Source: Bisporella sp. PMI_857 (lineage: Eukaryota; Ascomycota; Leotiomycetes; Helotiales; Helotiaceae). Taken from it: a stretch of DNA of 64,000 nt. The notes under the pieces were generated by a model. It was not told where the DNA came from and did not search any database. It was given only the letters and a program-made list of their open reading frames with translations. The position numbers were made by a program, and so were the translations under genes. This document shows, one piece after another, positions 36,751-48,107 of the stretch (positions are counted from its first letter, which is position 1; each line of letters begins with the position of its first letter). The stretch lies in NCBI GenBank assembly GCA_021307315.1, contig JAJSPD010000028.1, forward strand, positions 62,001 to 126,000, in the 5' to 3' direction.

Positions 36751-37188
36751 TGCAACATAGATAGTTACAAATATAATAAGAGCATCAAATACCTATTATT
36801 TTCATATTCCATTGGCCTTCAATCTATGTGAGTTGGTATGACTCCCCCAAAAAGTTCCAGAGCAACAGGAGTAAAAAGTATATAGACAGAGACGCATTAA
36901 ACTGGAGAAGGCATTATGAGGAAGAGAGCCATGGCGGACAGAAACTTCAAGGCAGGCGAGCACGAATGATTTTTCAATAGAGATTACCGAACCATAAGAC
37001 ATACAACTTGCCAGCCAAGTTTGCAAATGCAAACATATCAGCTTATAAATGCGCTCATAAACAAGCTTCCAAAAAGGAGATTATATAAGGCGAAAACCAA
37101 TAGCATATAGAATATTCGGTATAGTAATAGGGGCAAAACGCGCTAGCCTACACTTCCGACATATGGATCCTCGTTTTCAGCACAACTT
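36751..37188. other. convergent 3' spacer
   Basis: Lies between the MFS gene (+) and the oxygenase gene (-). No feature recognised. Confidence 0.6.
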
Positions 37189-38112
37189 TCAATCTAAGAA
37201 AAAGGCGAACATCTTGATTTCTATACTCAGCCTCACATCAGAGTTCTCAAACTGCGGATCCGCAAAAGCCGTATGGAGCACATTCATACCATCCTTAGCC
37301 AGGCTGTCATATTGTTTGAAAACCAGCGGTTCATCCGGTGTCTGGCCTCCTAGATAACACCACTTTTGCGCAGGGTTGAATTTTCCCTTTGCCAATTCGT
37401 TCCAGCCGTGTGGAAAGACGAGGCGGTTTGCCACGATGTCAGACTCTGGGTTCGTCGATGTCCAGTCGCATATTGCCAAGGGGTCCTTGCGAATTTGCTT
37501 GAGCGGCCGCCATACGTTGATAATGAGGGTTCGCTTGCTGGATTGCAGGCGCTCAAGTTCAGCTTTATCCTTAATAACTTGTGGGAGGTGTCCAAGAACC
37601 CCTGCCGGGGTGAAGTCGGCGTGAACGCTGGTAGCCGGTGAGCGATTGTCAGCTAGTTGGTTGGCGTCCTTTGCGAAACATCGAATCCGATGTGTGAAGG
37701 TCTTGACCTCAGTAGCACCGATCCTATATTACAAGACATTACTTATCGCTCTCAGACGAACAGTTGGTTTTGTTAGGAAAACTTACAATTTTTTGACGAG
37801 CTCTTCTGTAGCGGGGATCAGAACGTCCTCAACATGCCTTTCGTCGGTAACGTCTTTTAATTCCTTTACATGATGGTGGGCATACGTAAATCCATTGCGA
37901 TCAAGCGTGTATTCTGACTGCTTGCCGCGAATATCATGGATTAACACACTGTGTGTTTCCTCAAGCTTACCAAGACTTGTGAATTTCTCTTTGCCTTCAG
38001 GTGTAGTGAAATCAACAGTTACCGAGGGACTGTCAAGATGCTTCCAAAAAACTAGGTCGGCCTGAACATCACGCTTCTCCTCAACAACGGGTTCAACAAG
38101 AGTCATCGACAT
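37189..38112 (-). CDS. Fe(II)/2-oxoglutarate oxygenase, CmcJ/GA4-desaturase-like
   Basis: Two exons (38112-37787, 37723-37189) sum to 861 nt, giving 286 residues; donor GTAAGT, acceptor ATATAG, in phase. The protein matches the fungal family related to 7-alpha-cephem-methoxylase subunit CmcJ and GA4 desaturase. The N-terminal half contains HSVLIHDIRGKQSEYTLDRNG. The iron site is SVHADFTPAG (His143, Asp145) with the distal His in LHTAFADP (about His259) and a downstream Arg (about 273) positioned for 2-oxoglutarate. NVWRPLKQI and PLAICDWTS are family hallmarks. Members hydroxylate, desaturate or rearrange secondary metabolites. The substrate here is unknown. It lies between an exporter and a candidate peptide precursor. 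Confidence 0.88.
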
Positions 38113-39183
38113 GGTTGATATTATCGTTGAAAGAATCTTTGTCGGCGTAATTGGGTAATCTAATTGACAACAAAAAGAACTTAGTTCACACAAGCATACC
38201 AGCTTCTTTATGTACTTGTCCAATTCCTATGCATGGTTGTCACATGTGTGTCTATGAAGGGCAGTGCATGATATTGTAGATGCGAATATCCGAAATTTCT
38301 TCGGATTCGTATTCGCCTGCCATAAGGCTTTCGTTAAAAAGTTATCCCATAACTAGTCAAACTGCCGAAAAATGAAACATAATGCCGGCACTGCAACAGT
38401 CTTGGCTTAGATCCATCCAACAAACACCCCAGTAAGTAAGGAAGTAACCTTATTTTTCTCCGGGACCAGGATCAATTCCTGGATTCTTGCAGTACAACGA
38501 TGCGACAAGCAATCCAACTCATTGGCATATGTAAGCTTAAGAGGCTGGTCTGGCACAAGAGGCATTATAGCCTGTCCAATATGGTAAGCTAAATATTCTT
38601 CAACTGCATGAATAGTTAAAATTGAAGATAAAATCACTTTATGACAGAGTTCTAAAAGGGTTTGAATGGTGATTCTGGCGTCAAAATACATTCAGCACAG
38701 CATAAGGACTGAGCTGCGAATCGACAAATTATAACTGCGTTCTAAAAACTTTGTGAAAATACTAAAGTCGCATACTAGGCGTAGCCCTTTGTTCTTGTGC
38801 AATTGCGTATAGCAGTTCTGGTCCCGAGCATAATGTATAATTATACAAAGAGATACTAGGGTCCTTCTTTTCACATTCCCAAACCGTCTTTATAGCTGCC
38901 AAGGTCAGAGGTCTTCTAGAGCTATTGCAATATCCAATGAAGGATGATCTCCACTGGTTCAGATTTTCTAACACAATGCGAGGCAAGTGTGGGGGTGCAT
39001 AAATAAAATAAAAAAATGAGAAAAACTTTTCTTTTGATGAAACGCAAGCATTTCTGGCTATGATCTGAAACCGCGCCATTACTTGCGAAGCCGTACCGCT
39101 AGTACTGTCCTATATATATCAGCAACATGCTTTCATAAGGACAGCAGTCAATCATTCAAGCCGAATGTTATCCGAGTCCCGAA
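38113..39183. other. intergenic, unassigned frames
   Basis: Minus-strand frames at 38407-38691 and 38762-39079 (the second 105 residues from an ATG) have no recognised family and no clear splicing between them. They are possibly a decayed gene. Confidence 0.35.
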
Positions 39184-39392
39184 CAGTGTTCGCAGTAGTA
39201 TACCATGGTATTTACATAATATCATGCACCATAAGCAAAACCAGTATATGGCCCGTGTCTTAATCGTTGTTGTGCCAACAAGCTAGTTAACATAGCTTGA
39301 GTTACTTGATTAGGATATGCATTGACCATATGCTGGCTTTGCTGATACTGCATGATATTATGCAATACCATGGTATACTACTGCGAACACTG
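39184..39392. mobile_element. short hAT-like MITE (209 bp)
   Basis: Terminal inverted repeats CAGTGTTCGCAGTAGTATAC at 39184-39203 and its reverse complement at 39373-39392, perfect there and continuing inward through CCATGGTATT and beyond with few mismatches. Flanking octamers GTCCCGAA and GTCCTGAG agree at 6 of 8 positions, so the target duplication is decayed. The terminal CAGTGNTCGCAGTAGTA is shared with the inner element at 27549-28153. Confidence 0.75.
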
Positions 39393-40119
39393 GTCCTGAG
39401 CTCAGCTGGTCTGTCTCACTTTCGATTGTTGTCTACGCTCCGGGCATTGAAGACCCTCGTCGTTTCAATTATCTCTAAAGGCACCTCTTTATCTGCGAAT
39501 TATTAACTCAAGTTTAGGTTACTAGACCTGCTTCATCTAAAAGCAATACCGTGTTACACAAAGTCCGCCAAGATCTGACGCGGGAGGTACCGCTCGCATA
39601 TGGTCTTGAAGGTAAGGGGAGTGATTGGCTGCCTCGCCCAAGGTTCCTGCTTTAACTATTTCGGGCCACCAGCGCTCGGGAATTTTTCGATATTTGCGCC
39701 GTTGGATGTGTGCTGACAGCAATTGGAAAAGCCAGCTAAGACCACTTCCTTAGACGAACAGTATCCGAGGAAATAGTCGGGCTTGATTGGTAGGTCATCT
39801 TTGCCGAGCCGAAAGGCACCTTGCGATATAATCTGCCTAATGATATATTGATTTCTGAGAAAGCCACAATCACTGCGATGACCTCAGAAATAGGCAGTGA
39901 TAGCGTCCGGCGACGCCGCAGCTGAAACAGAGAATGAACATTGGGTATAAATATCATGACAGAATGTAGTTCTTAATCACATTGCGATTGGAAATGAATT
40001 TCGATTCCGAACTAAGTGTCTTTCCGCACTATTCTAGATCAGCACAGAGAATCGAGATTTTAAACACTAAGGAGGACGATTCTGCATACTATTATATTAA
40101 ACAGCATATTCTGTTCAAA
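39393..40119. other. promoter region of small secreted precursor; unassigned frames
   Basis: Minus-strand frames 39537-39722 and 39736-39957 are not recognised. Confidence 0.35.
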
Positions 40120-40402
40120 ATGAAACTCCAGGTACCTTCCAAACCCTCACAAGTAAAACGCGGCCTAACTTCCGAAGACTCTTCTCGCAGCCTTTTTCTT
40201 CTTGGCCAGCTCCGCCATAGCTGCCCCTCTCAAACGAGACGGAATAACCATTTACCCTAATATCACACCCTCCGGCTCGGAATCTACTTCTAAACGCAAT
40301 GGAGTTGATGGAGTGATCATCTATCCCGAGATACCGAGGGCTGGTATACCCCGGCAAGATACCTCGTTGGTAGGAATTGATGCTGGGAACTCTGTGTTGT
40401 AA
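40120..40402 (+). CDS. small secreted repeat precursor with Lys-Arg (Kex2) sites
   Basis: Two exons (40120-40131, 40178-40402). The 46-nt intron (donor GTACCT, branch CCTAAC, acceptor CGAAG) leaves a 78-residue protein. Splicing creates a clean signal peptide MKLQTLLAAFFFLASSAIA followed by APLKR. Two dibasic KR sites (23-24 and 43-44) precede two related units, DGITIYPNI (25-33) and DGVIIYPEI (48-56), ahead of a short C-terminal tail. This is the plan of fungal Kex2-processed repeat proteins, some of which are precursors of cyclic peptides (ustiloxin/phomopsin-type RiPPs). No UstYa/DUF3328-like gene is seen in the window. A donor-like GTAAGT overlaps the stop (40399-40404), so a further exon is possible. 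Confidence 0.65.
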
Positions 40403-41391
40403 GTTGGTTATGTCATGCATGACTGGAAAGATGGATGGCTGAGGATATGGGAACTGGTGGGATGAAAATTATTTCTGGCTTTGGTGGAGGCTTTAATGGT
40501 TTAAAGTAGCTATAATGGATGTTCGATTGAACGCTTTGCTCTAAGAAACGGCACTGAAGGCAAGATTAAGCTAGGTAGCGAGCGAATTATTTATTATTAA
40601 GGATGCTGAAACGTATTTACATATTAGGACTAAGCCTTAACGCCTCCACAGATCTATTTTGAAAAGCCACATGTACCACATGTTCATATATACCCTTGTA
40701 TCAATCGCCATTGATGCAATAACACCTCCTATCTTTTTGCATTCTAGACTGCGCTAGAGGTATCAGGGGTAGTTCCGGGTAGTTCCATGTGGGTGATGAG
40801 TTGTGTGTGCCCTGGTGGTGTTTGTACCACCACTGACAGGAGCTCCATAGTCATTTGGTGCAACAACGCCGAGCGTGCCACTTGTAGTACTGTTGTGCCC
40901 GGCAGCTGCACTACCGACTCCCTTCTCTCCCTCGTGAGGGCGAGCCTCATCATTATAGCTCCTGATACGCAATTCGAGCGAGGCAGGATGAATACCACGG
41001 TGGCCCCAAAGCAACAGTGCACCAAACACTGACTTGGCATAGTTACCTAGGACGTTGTAAAAGACTGCCTCGCTGTCCAGCGCTTACTCAAGCTTTAGGT
41101 TAAGTGGTTGCCGAATTTTCCACGCGATAGGACTTCAGCATTGTGCAGATGTATAAAACTCCACGGATAGCTATAATTAAGGCGTGGATCGCGATTATTG
41201 ACTTTTTCCCTTCATTTTGCCTCATTGTTGTGGCTAGATTCATTGTTGTTGGCTGTTGAGGGGTCTGGCTGGTTGTCTGGTGATTCGTTTTTCAGTTCGC
41301 CACTTCCTTTATCTGAATCCATCTCGACTGAAAGCCCGTTCCTTCAAACTTCTCCCCATACAAACTTCTCCTTATACCACCACTCTTCATC
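40403..41391. other. intergenic, nothing recognised
   Basis: Overlapping short frames on both strands at 40744-41040 have no family resemblance. Confidence 0.5.
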
Positions 41392-42128
41392 ATGGCAGAT
41401 TTTCCTTCACCCAACCCTAAACCCGAGACTGGCCCCTATCTTTTTATAGTAAAGTTGCTTACACTAGTGGCCGCCTGTATAAACGCCGCGATAGGCTCCT
41501 AGTTGCCCTCAAGAACTTTTCGCTCGCCAACTTAGAAACCACACTTTCCTCACTCGAACGGTGCCGATCTGATCTCCCTCCCATCCCCGCTCTCCCTTTG
41601 TTGTTCCACCAAGGCGCAACTAAGAGCGATATAATGAATATATACGATCGATTTGCCCTCTCAGCAAAGCCAGATTACTTTGTGACTGCCGACCATTGGA
41701 GCAAGCAAGACCAGAACCGCATACACAGCGATAAAAAGCACTACGATGATGTTATCCAGCGACTCGAATACAGCCATACCCACAGCAATGAAAAGGGCGG
41801 CAACGATGGCTTGCCGCAGTACATCTTCCAACTTAGCCGACTCGTACTCCCTATCTCTGAACCAGATTTCGCATACAAACTGCCCTTTCTGGCTGTTGTA
41901 GATGTTCTGGATCCCCGGAAGGCGGTGTGGCTGGTGCACGTTGGGGATATCGCCGAGGATTCCGAAGAAGGGAGAGACTGGTATCCTCCTCGATATGTAC
42001 TCGACCAAATCGCATGCTTCTTTAACGGTTCGAACCGACGAGAGCCGGCCAACCACATTGCTCAAGTTGCGCCTAGCTTAGAAGAGTGGATGGACGCTAG
42101 ATTGGGATACCATCATGAACAACATTAA
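41392..42128 (+). pseudogene. unknown protein broken by one-base deletion in a T run
   Basis: An ATG at 41392 opens MADFPSPNPKPETGPYLF, which ends at a stop shortly after. The following frame continues YSKVAYTSGRLYKRRDRLLV and stays open to 42128 with ordinary coding character (about 225 further residues, including EPDFAYKLPFLAVVDVLDPRKAVWLVHVG). The two frames meet at the run CTTTTTATAG (about 41450-41459); one extra T would join them into one protein of about 245 residues. There is no intron that does so. The family is not recognised. Either a recent frameshift or a homopolymer sequencing error. Confidence 0.5.
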
Positions 42129-43485
42129 AAGGACCCGCCGCCGTAGTATTTTGAATATCAAGGTGGTGTGGGAGGACGATTTCAAGTTGGCTATTCACAA
42201 CGCGAGAAAGATGACGGCGTTACGAATATTGTCAGTGGCGCCACGTGAGGTTGGCTTGGATAGGCAACACGGTATTTGTAATGACACTACACCTGGATTA
42301 CTATCAAGATAATTTCATCCATACAATAATGCTATACATATCCTCCTCGCTTACGTATATGTGTCCCAAGTGCTGAACTTCTTAGCCGCCGACTGTGGCT
42401 TATACTACGTAGCTGATTTTACTATCTCGTAAAATGGTGAAACGCCTCTATAATACGCTTCTCAACTGTGGCAAGACGTACATATCGTTGATATAGTACA
42501 CTAAATATATGTGGATCTATCGGTCGCCCGTGAAACACCTTATACGAGCCTCTATCCGTTTTCCTTAGCTACTATCTGGCTCCCCTTGTCTGTATTTAAT
42601 TGTTTGGCCAATTTGTCTATATACTTGTCTCACCCTGTAAGGTATTCCTTCTTTCTACCTAATTGTAACGCTAGCTCCCCTAAGGTAGACGTCCCTAATG
42701 CCTGTGAGGCGTACGCCAAATTGATAGTACAATTCTTCGGAGTTATTACAAAGGCCGAAAAAGCTTTAGAAGTAGTTTTAGACCCGAGAACAGTCTTAAG
42801 GGTGATGTCACAGGTATGTTCCCGGGTCGCATGCTCATAGACCGTACGGATACCTCACAGGCTATCAGTAAAGGGAATAACCTCAAACCTGGCCGATATC
42901 AGATCCGTAATTATACCCTGGTATTTCGAAGATCTGCAACCACTTCCCCTCCTTTCCTCCTTGGCTTTAGATCTTCAATAGAGCTGCTCCTTACTCTCCT
43001 AATTACCTGTTACGCCTGTGCATACTAGAGGTAAGAGTAGCTACCAAGGGACTAGCAGATTGAGTCCGTCACAGGTAGGAAGGAATTTATACAGGGAAGA
43101 GCAATACTCTCCTTAGAGGCATTTATATTAAACCAGCTTATACTATAGGCAAAGCATTAGGTATATTTTTGGAAATTGTCCGGTTTGGGTTCTTTGGGAA
43201 CTTATTTGGGCTTCCTTGAGCATCGTCGTCAAAACTTGACAAATATAATTTAAAAGGTAAGAGGCCTGATGAAGTGTGACTAGTAAGAAAGCGAGAAGCT
43301 AAAACACGTGACTATGTGGTAAATCTTGCTCAGATTACTCAGGCGAGTTGGCTGAGTGAGCTGAGGGCGATTAGTGCCCGAGCAAGAGTGGCAAGCTTCT
43401 TATCCTTATACGACGCACAGGAAAGTGAAAATTGATTCATGGTACCTTCAAATGCAGGTGAAAATCGATCAACTAGTTCCAGCAT
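42129..43485. other. intergenic, nothing recognised
   Basis: Frames at 42511-42840 and 42816-43028 show no recognised family. This might be old repeat DNA. Confidence 0.4.
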
Positions 43486-44102
43486 CTAATGGAAAGCGGT
43501 AAGAATGCCAAAGATTGTCCAAACACCAGAAATGGTGGGCACAATCCAGTAGACTCTTGAATTTTCCGGTCCATCGAACCAGGACAAGCCGGTGACGAGC
43601 AAGACTCCGTCAAGTATCACAGGCGGCACCCACCACTCAGGATTGGAAGTATTGTGATTTGCATGCAGCATTCGGGAATAAGATGGATGAGTGAGAACCA
43701 CGTAGAGGCATCTTAATGAGATAACAACAGTGATACTTAAGTGAGGTAAGCCACATACCCAAGCATCCATGCTATGTACTTCCTGGAAGACGACATTGTT
43801 GGCGCTTGGGAACACATCTACAAAACTGAACACCGTTGACCCGTACAGAGTGATGCAAAAGAAGATGGGCTCAGTAATGGCATGTGCAGAAGGGGACCAA
43901 AATATTTGGCTAGAAAATCATGGAAGTTAACCTCAACCTCTTCGTGCTCTGCATGAATGCCCCGATTCCTTGCCTTCCTTCTGAGCCCCGCTGCTTCCCT
44001 TACAAGAATCCTCGGTGTATATGTATCTGACAACAAGAAAAAGTAGAGCATAGTTAGTAATTTCTGAACAATCGGCGATAAGTATATATAATCCTTCCTC
44101 AT
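43486..44102 (-). pseudogene. relic of a DHA1-type MFS transporter (C-terminal half)
   Basis: Two overlapping minus-strand frames preserve pieces of the second half of an MFS transporter in order. First comes the central loop TYTPRILVREAAGLRRKARN, typical of PETY-P-LL loops. Then, after a frame change near 43830, VFSFVDVFPSANNVVF, and finally EWWVPPVILDGVLLVTGLSW and RVYWIVPTISGVW. The first six helices and the last helices are missing. Clearly non-functional. Confidence 0.55.
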
Positions 44103-46017
44103 TGGCTAATTGGTCCTATGTAACTGATCATATGTTCCATCAAACTCAACAAAATATTCCTCTCGTCCCGGTAGATCATGGAGAAATGCTTTGCTAGCAC
44201 TAAATGGTGGTCTCAAATCGGCTCTTATGTGCAGCTATGTGCCGAAGAACTCACGATGTTGTGAAAAGGCTGACAGGTTAGTGTGTTGACTATCTCGTAA
44301 TACAGGAGGAACTGAGTCTCGTTCAGCACTTCTGAGATACTTCTTGGTGATATCCATAGCTGCAAGAAACTCTGACAAGTTCGAAATCTCTGGTACTATT
44401 GAAAATGCGAAGACAAAAATTCAAAATAAAGGGGAAGTTATATCGACAAGATATGAGCGGAGGGGTATTAGAGAGCGGATGGATAGCAACGATTATTGCG
44501 GTGGTACCGCGCAATCGAACCAATCTATTAGATTATGGCATATTTTCAGTACCGGAGTAAAATCAGCGCGTGGAGAAAACAGCGTAGCAACATGTGCATT
44601 TTCGAAGCCACCGAGATATTGGTTATTCAAGAGTCATAGTCACCATTGTTGCCCTTTGGCCAACGAACTTGGCTTCCTCTCCTCAACCGACAGCCCGGCA
44701 CATTTTAAAGGCTATAATTTACGCCTTGCTGATAAAATTGAACAAGCACAACTTCTCTGAGCTGTCGAAAGTGTAGCCACGAATCTTGTGTTGAAGATAA
44801 TGGTACATAAGGCAGCCCGAGGTCTGGGGTAGACTTGAAACATGGTGCTTGTCTCGCCACCTCAAGTATTGTATAGGATGCGCCTCAAGTATTGGATGAA
44901 GCAAATGAATATAATTGAAGGAGCAACCATAATTGGGGTCTGAAAACATGCCTCACCAGGAATGCTTGCGGGGCAAGTTGCCATCCGCATAGCATAGTGT
45001 AGACTGCAGCGTTAGTTTGCACCTACCCAGAATGCCTTTAAAGGAAGATTAGATATAGCAGTGACTCTAGTGCATACATGTAATATTGTCGATGGCGCAA
45101 GGGATAACTGAAACGGGCTTCCCTAGTGATGTCGAGGACATATTTTGGGTCCTGAATTGGACTGGATGCCTGAGGCTTAATGGCTTCGACTTTGAAGTGG
45201 GTCGGAATAGTCTGGGGACGAGAAATGCCAAGCCACTAATCAGATTTACCGATACTGGCCCGGCTTTCCAGAAGACGCTTCCCTTTCTCTTTTCATTCGC
45301 CATTCGCTCCATGATGCTATAACCGCAAGGACGCGATGCTGCAGACCGGCAATTCCAGTGTACAACACCACAATTCCCCAGAGCCTGAGGAAGAGGAGAT
45401 CAGAGAGATCATGGACGTCTTATTGTTGCTCGGTATGGCCGATCCAAACCGACTAAACTACCAATTCTTCCCAATATCATATCTTCCCAACTACTTCGTG
45501 CTACCAAATTTTTTATTTTTCTTAATAAACTCCCAGCTCGCCCTAAACCCGGACCGTTCTACCGATTGATATAGCCGTTATAAGTATATGAGGCAGAACA
45601 ATTTATTTCCTTGTGGACCACCAATTGATCGGCGGGGTACCCCTGATTGACGGTAATCCTGCCTCCGGTACCTCTCCACATCTGTTTCGAGTATAGAGCC
45701 TGCCCAGGTGATGCCAACACTTTCACATAAACCCGCGCTCTTCATCTATTAGCATTATTTTGCGAGGGTACATCCCGAGGCACTCCCAACTCTCATTGAA
45801 CCGGAGAGCAAGTGCTTTGACGGAAAATTTATCGACCGTCGCCTGCGGCGAATCTTCTCATTTGCGGAGATGAGGTTTTGCACAAGAAAGAGATGGCCAG
45901 TCTAAGAGGGTCATTTTGTCCTGGTAAGTCGTGCTCATATAGGTCTTATGATATAAGGCTTGTTTGCTTCCGTTTCATATTGGTGATGAGCTTCGTTCTA
46001 TTGTGGTAAACTTCATA
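44103..46017. other. intergenic / upstream of cellulase gene
   Basis: No gene recognised. A single GCGGGG at 45632-45637 fits the CreA consensus SYGGRG; one site alone is weak evidence for glucose repression. Confidence 0.4.
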
Positions 46018-48107
46018 ATGCAGTTACCTGTTATTCTTGGTTTATTGGCATACGCTGCCACAAGCTATGCCGAAGTTCCTGCATATGGGCAATGTATGTA
46101 TCCCTAATCTGCAAACAACAAAAACATGCTTATTTTGTCTTAGGTGGTGGCAGTGGATGGACTGGAGAGACAACTTGTGTTGCCGGATTCTACTGTAGCT
46201 TCTCTAACACATGTTGGTCGCTCATTGTCAACTTTGGGAAATGCAATGCTCACATATATATTAGGGTACTCACAGTGCATTCCTGGAACCGGTCCTAGCA
46301 CCACCACCTCAACTTCCAGTCGTACATCCACCGCAACAACCCTCAGCACCAGAACTACGTCTGTAACAAGTTCCAGAACCTCAACCACGGCAACTGCAAC
46401 AGGTACACAAGCTTGCACTGCAGCATTTACGCCAGTCACAGCCTCTGCTGCTTTTGCGGCCCTGAACCCGGGTTGGAATTTAGGAAACACACTAGATGCC
46501 GTACCAGATGAAGGGTCTTGGAATAATGCTCCGGTTCAAGCCTCCACGTTTACTGCTATTGCAGCAAGAGGATTCAAGAGCGTTCGCATTCCGGGTATGG
46601 ATCCACCAAAACCCCCGCTTTACCTTCTAACAAAAGGGCAGTGACCTGGGCATACCATTTCTCAACACAGTCCCCAACATGGACCGTGGATCCGACTTGG
46701 ATAAACAGAGTTGAGACTGTTGTTGATCAAGCACTTGCTGCTGGGTTCTACGTCGTATTAAATGTGCACCATGACTCATGGATTTGGGCAGACGTTTCGG
46801 CTTCTGGTGCAAACATAACAGCCATCGAAGAACGATTCACAAGACTTTGGGCGCAAATCGGTGCGAGGTTTGCATGCAAATCTTCCAAGCTTATTTTCGA
46901 GGCTATCAACGAACCAGTCGGAACCACACAAGAGCATGCTACTGAGCTGAACAAGTTGAATGGCATCTTCTTAGATCAAATTAACAAGGCAGGTGGCTAC
47001 AATCCACAGCGTGTGGTGTCTTTGAGTGGCCTTGGCCAAGACTCTATCAAGACAAGCCAATGGTTTGTCCGAGGGTCAGCATATCCTAATCAGCCATGGG
47101 GACTGCAATTCCACTACTACTCACCATACGACTTCATATTCTCCGCATGGGGAAAGACGATATGGGGATCGGATGCCGACAAAGCTACGCTTTTGCAGGA
47201 CTTCACTCTCTTCAATGGAAACTTCAGTAGCATCCCTACTTTCGTTGGGGAATGGGACGCAAGCACAGCCAATACCGAGCCCGCCGCTAGATGGAAGTAT
47301 TTCGATTACTTCATTCGCACCGCAAACAGATTCAAGTACTCGACCATCCTCTGGGATAACGGGAATGACCACTACGACCGAACTACCAACATCTGGAGAG
47401 ACCCCATCTCCATCTCGACGCTGTTCTCTGCCGTAGCAGGAACCACCAACTCTTTGGCCGACAGCACGACAGATGCCTCAGCCACGACACAAAGTTCAGG
47501 CGCTACGCTCTTCCACAAAGTTGGCGACGCGGTCGCAGCACAGAGCGTGACGTACCTGCTTAACGGGAACTCTCTAACTGCGATCAGGAATTCGGCTGGA
47601 ACCGCCCTCACCAGCTCGCAATACAGTATCTCAGGCGGTACCGTAACATTCAGTGCAGCCTATCTGAGCACGCTCTATACATCCACCGCTGCCGCTGGAA
47701 TCAAAGACACACTGACGCTAACCTTCTCCGCCGGTACGCCGCTCACGCTCCAAGTTGTGCAGTATGATACGCCTACCATCCCAACCACCACATACAAACT
47801 CTCCACCGTGGGCACCAGCTCTGATCTAACGGTTCCGATCACTTATAAGGGACTCCCTAAGGTCGCCGCGATTAAGGCCACCAAAGCCGATGGGACGTAC
47901 TTGAGTGATGACTGGACGGTATGGCTTGGTCCCCTGCAGCAAAGCCGATGGACATACGGTAGTTGGAACTGGGATGCTACGGGGTTGATCGTATTTGCCA
48001 GTGGATTGCAAACCCTACAGGCGACAGGCCAAACGGTGACACTGCTGGTGGAGTTCTTCCCCAGGAGCGTTGGTTCAAATGCTGTGAACATCACATTTAC
48101 ACAGTAA
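46018..48107 (+). CDS. secreted GH5 endoglucanase with CBM1 and C-terminal X2-like module
   Basis: Four exons (46018-46093, 46144-46212, 46265-46594, 46642-48107) total 1941 nt, giving 646 residues, all in phase. Signal peptide MQLPVILGLLAYAATSYA. CBM1 at about 22-55 (YGQCGGSGWTGETTC through NTWYSQCIPG), split by two introns. Ser/Thr linker to about 107. GH5 domain: AALNPGWNLGNTLDA, SVRIPVTWAYHF, LNVHHDSW, acid/base Glu249 in EAINEPVG, HYYSPYDF, and nucleophile Glu362 in FVGEWDA. After a second Ser/Thr linker comes a beta-sandwich like the CBM_X2 family (LFHKVGDAVAAQSVTYLLNG) and a Trp-rich terminal domain (WTYGSWNWDATG). It acts outside the cell on cellulose or related beta-glucan. This is one of the longer GH5 layouts in fungi. 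Confidence 0.94.

Noticed and set aside
38407..39079. Two minus-strand frames upstream of the hAT-like MITE as a gene
   Set aside because: No recognisable domain, and the intervening sequence offers no in-phase intron.
42511..43028. Plus-strand frames considered as a retroelement fragment
   Set aside because: No reverse transcriptase, integrase or gag motifs could be seen on either strand.
45086..45569. Plus-strand frames upstream of the cellulase gene
   Set aside because: No family similarity, and a competing antisense frame of equal length. Not enough to call a gene.
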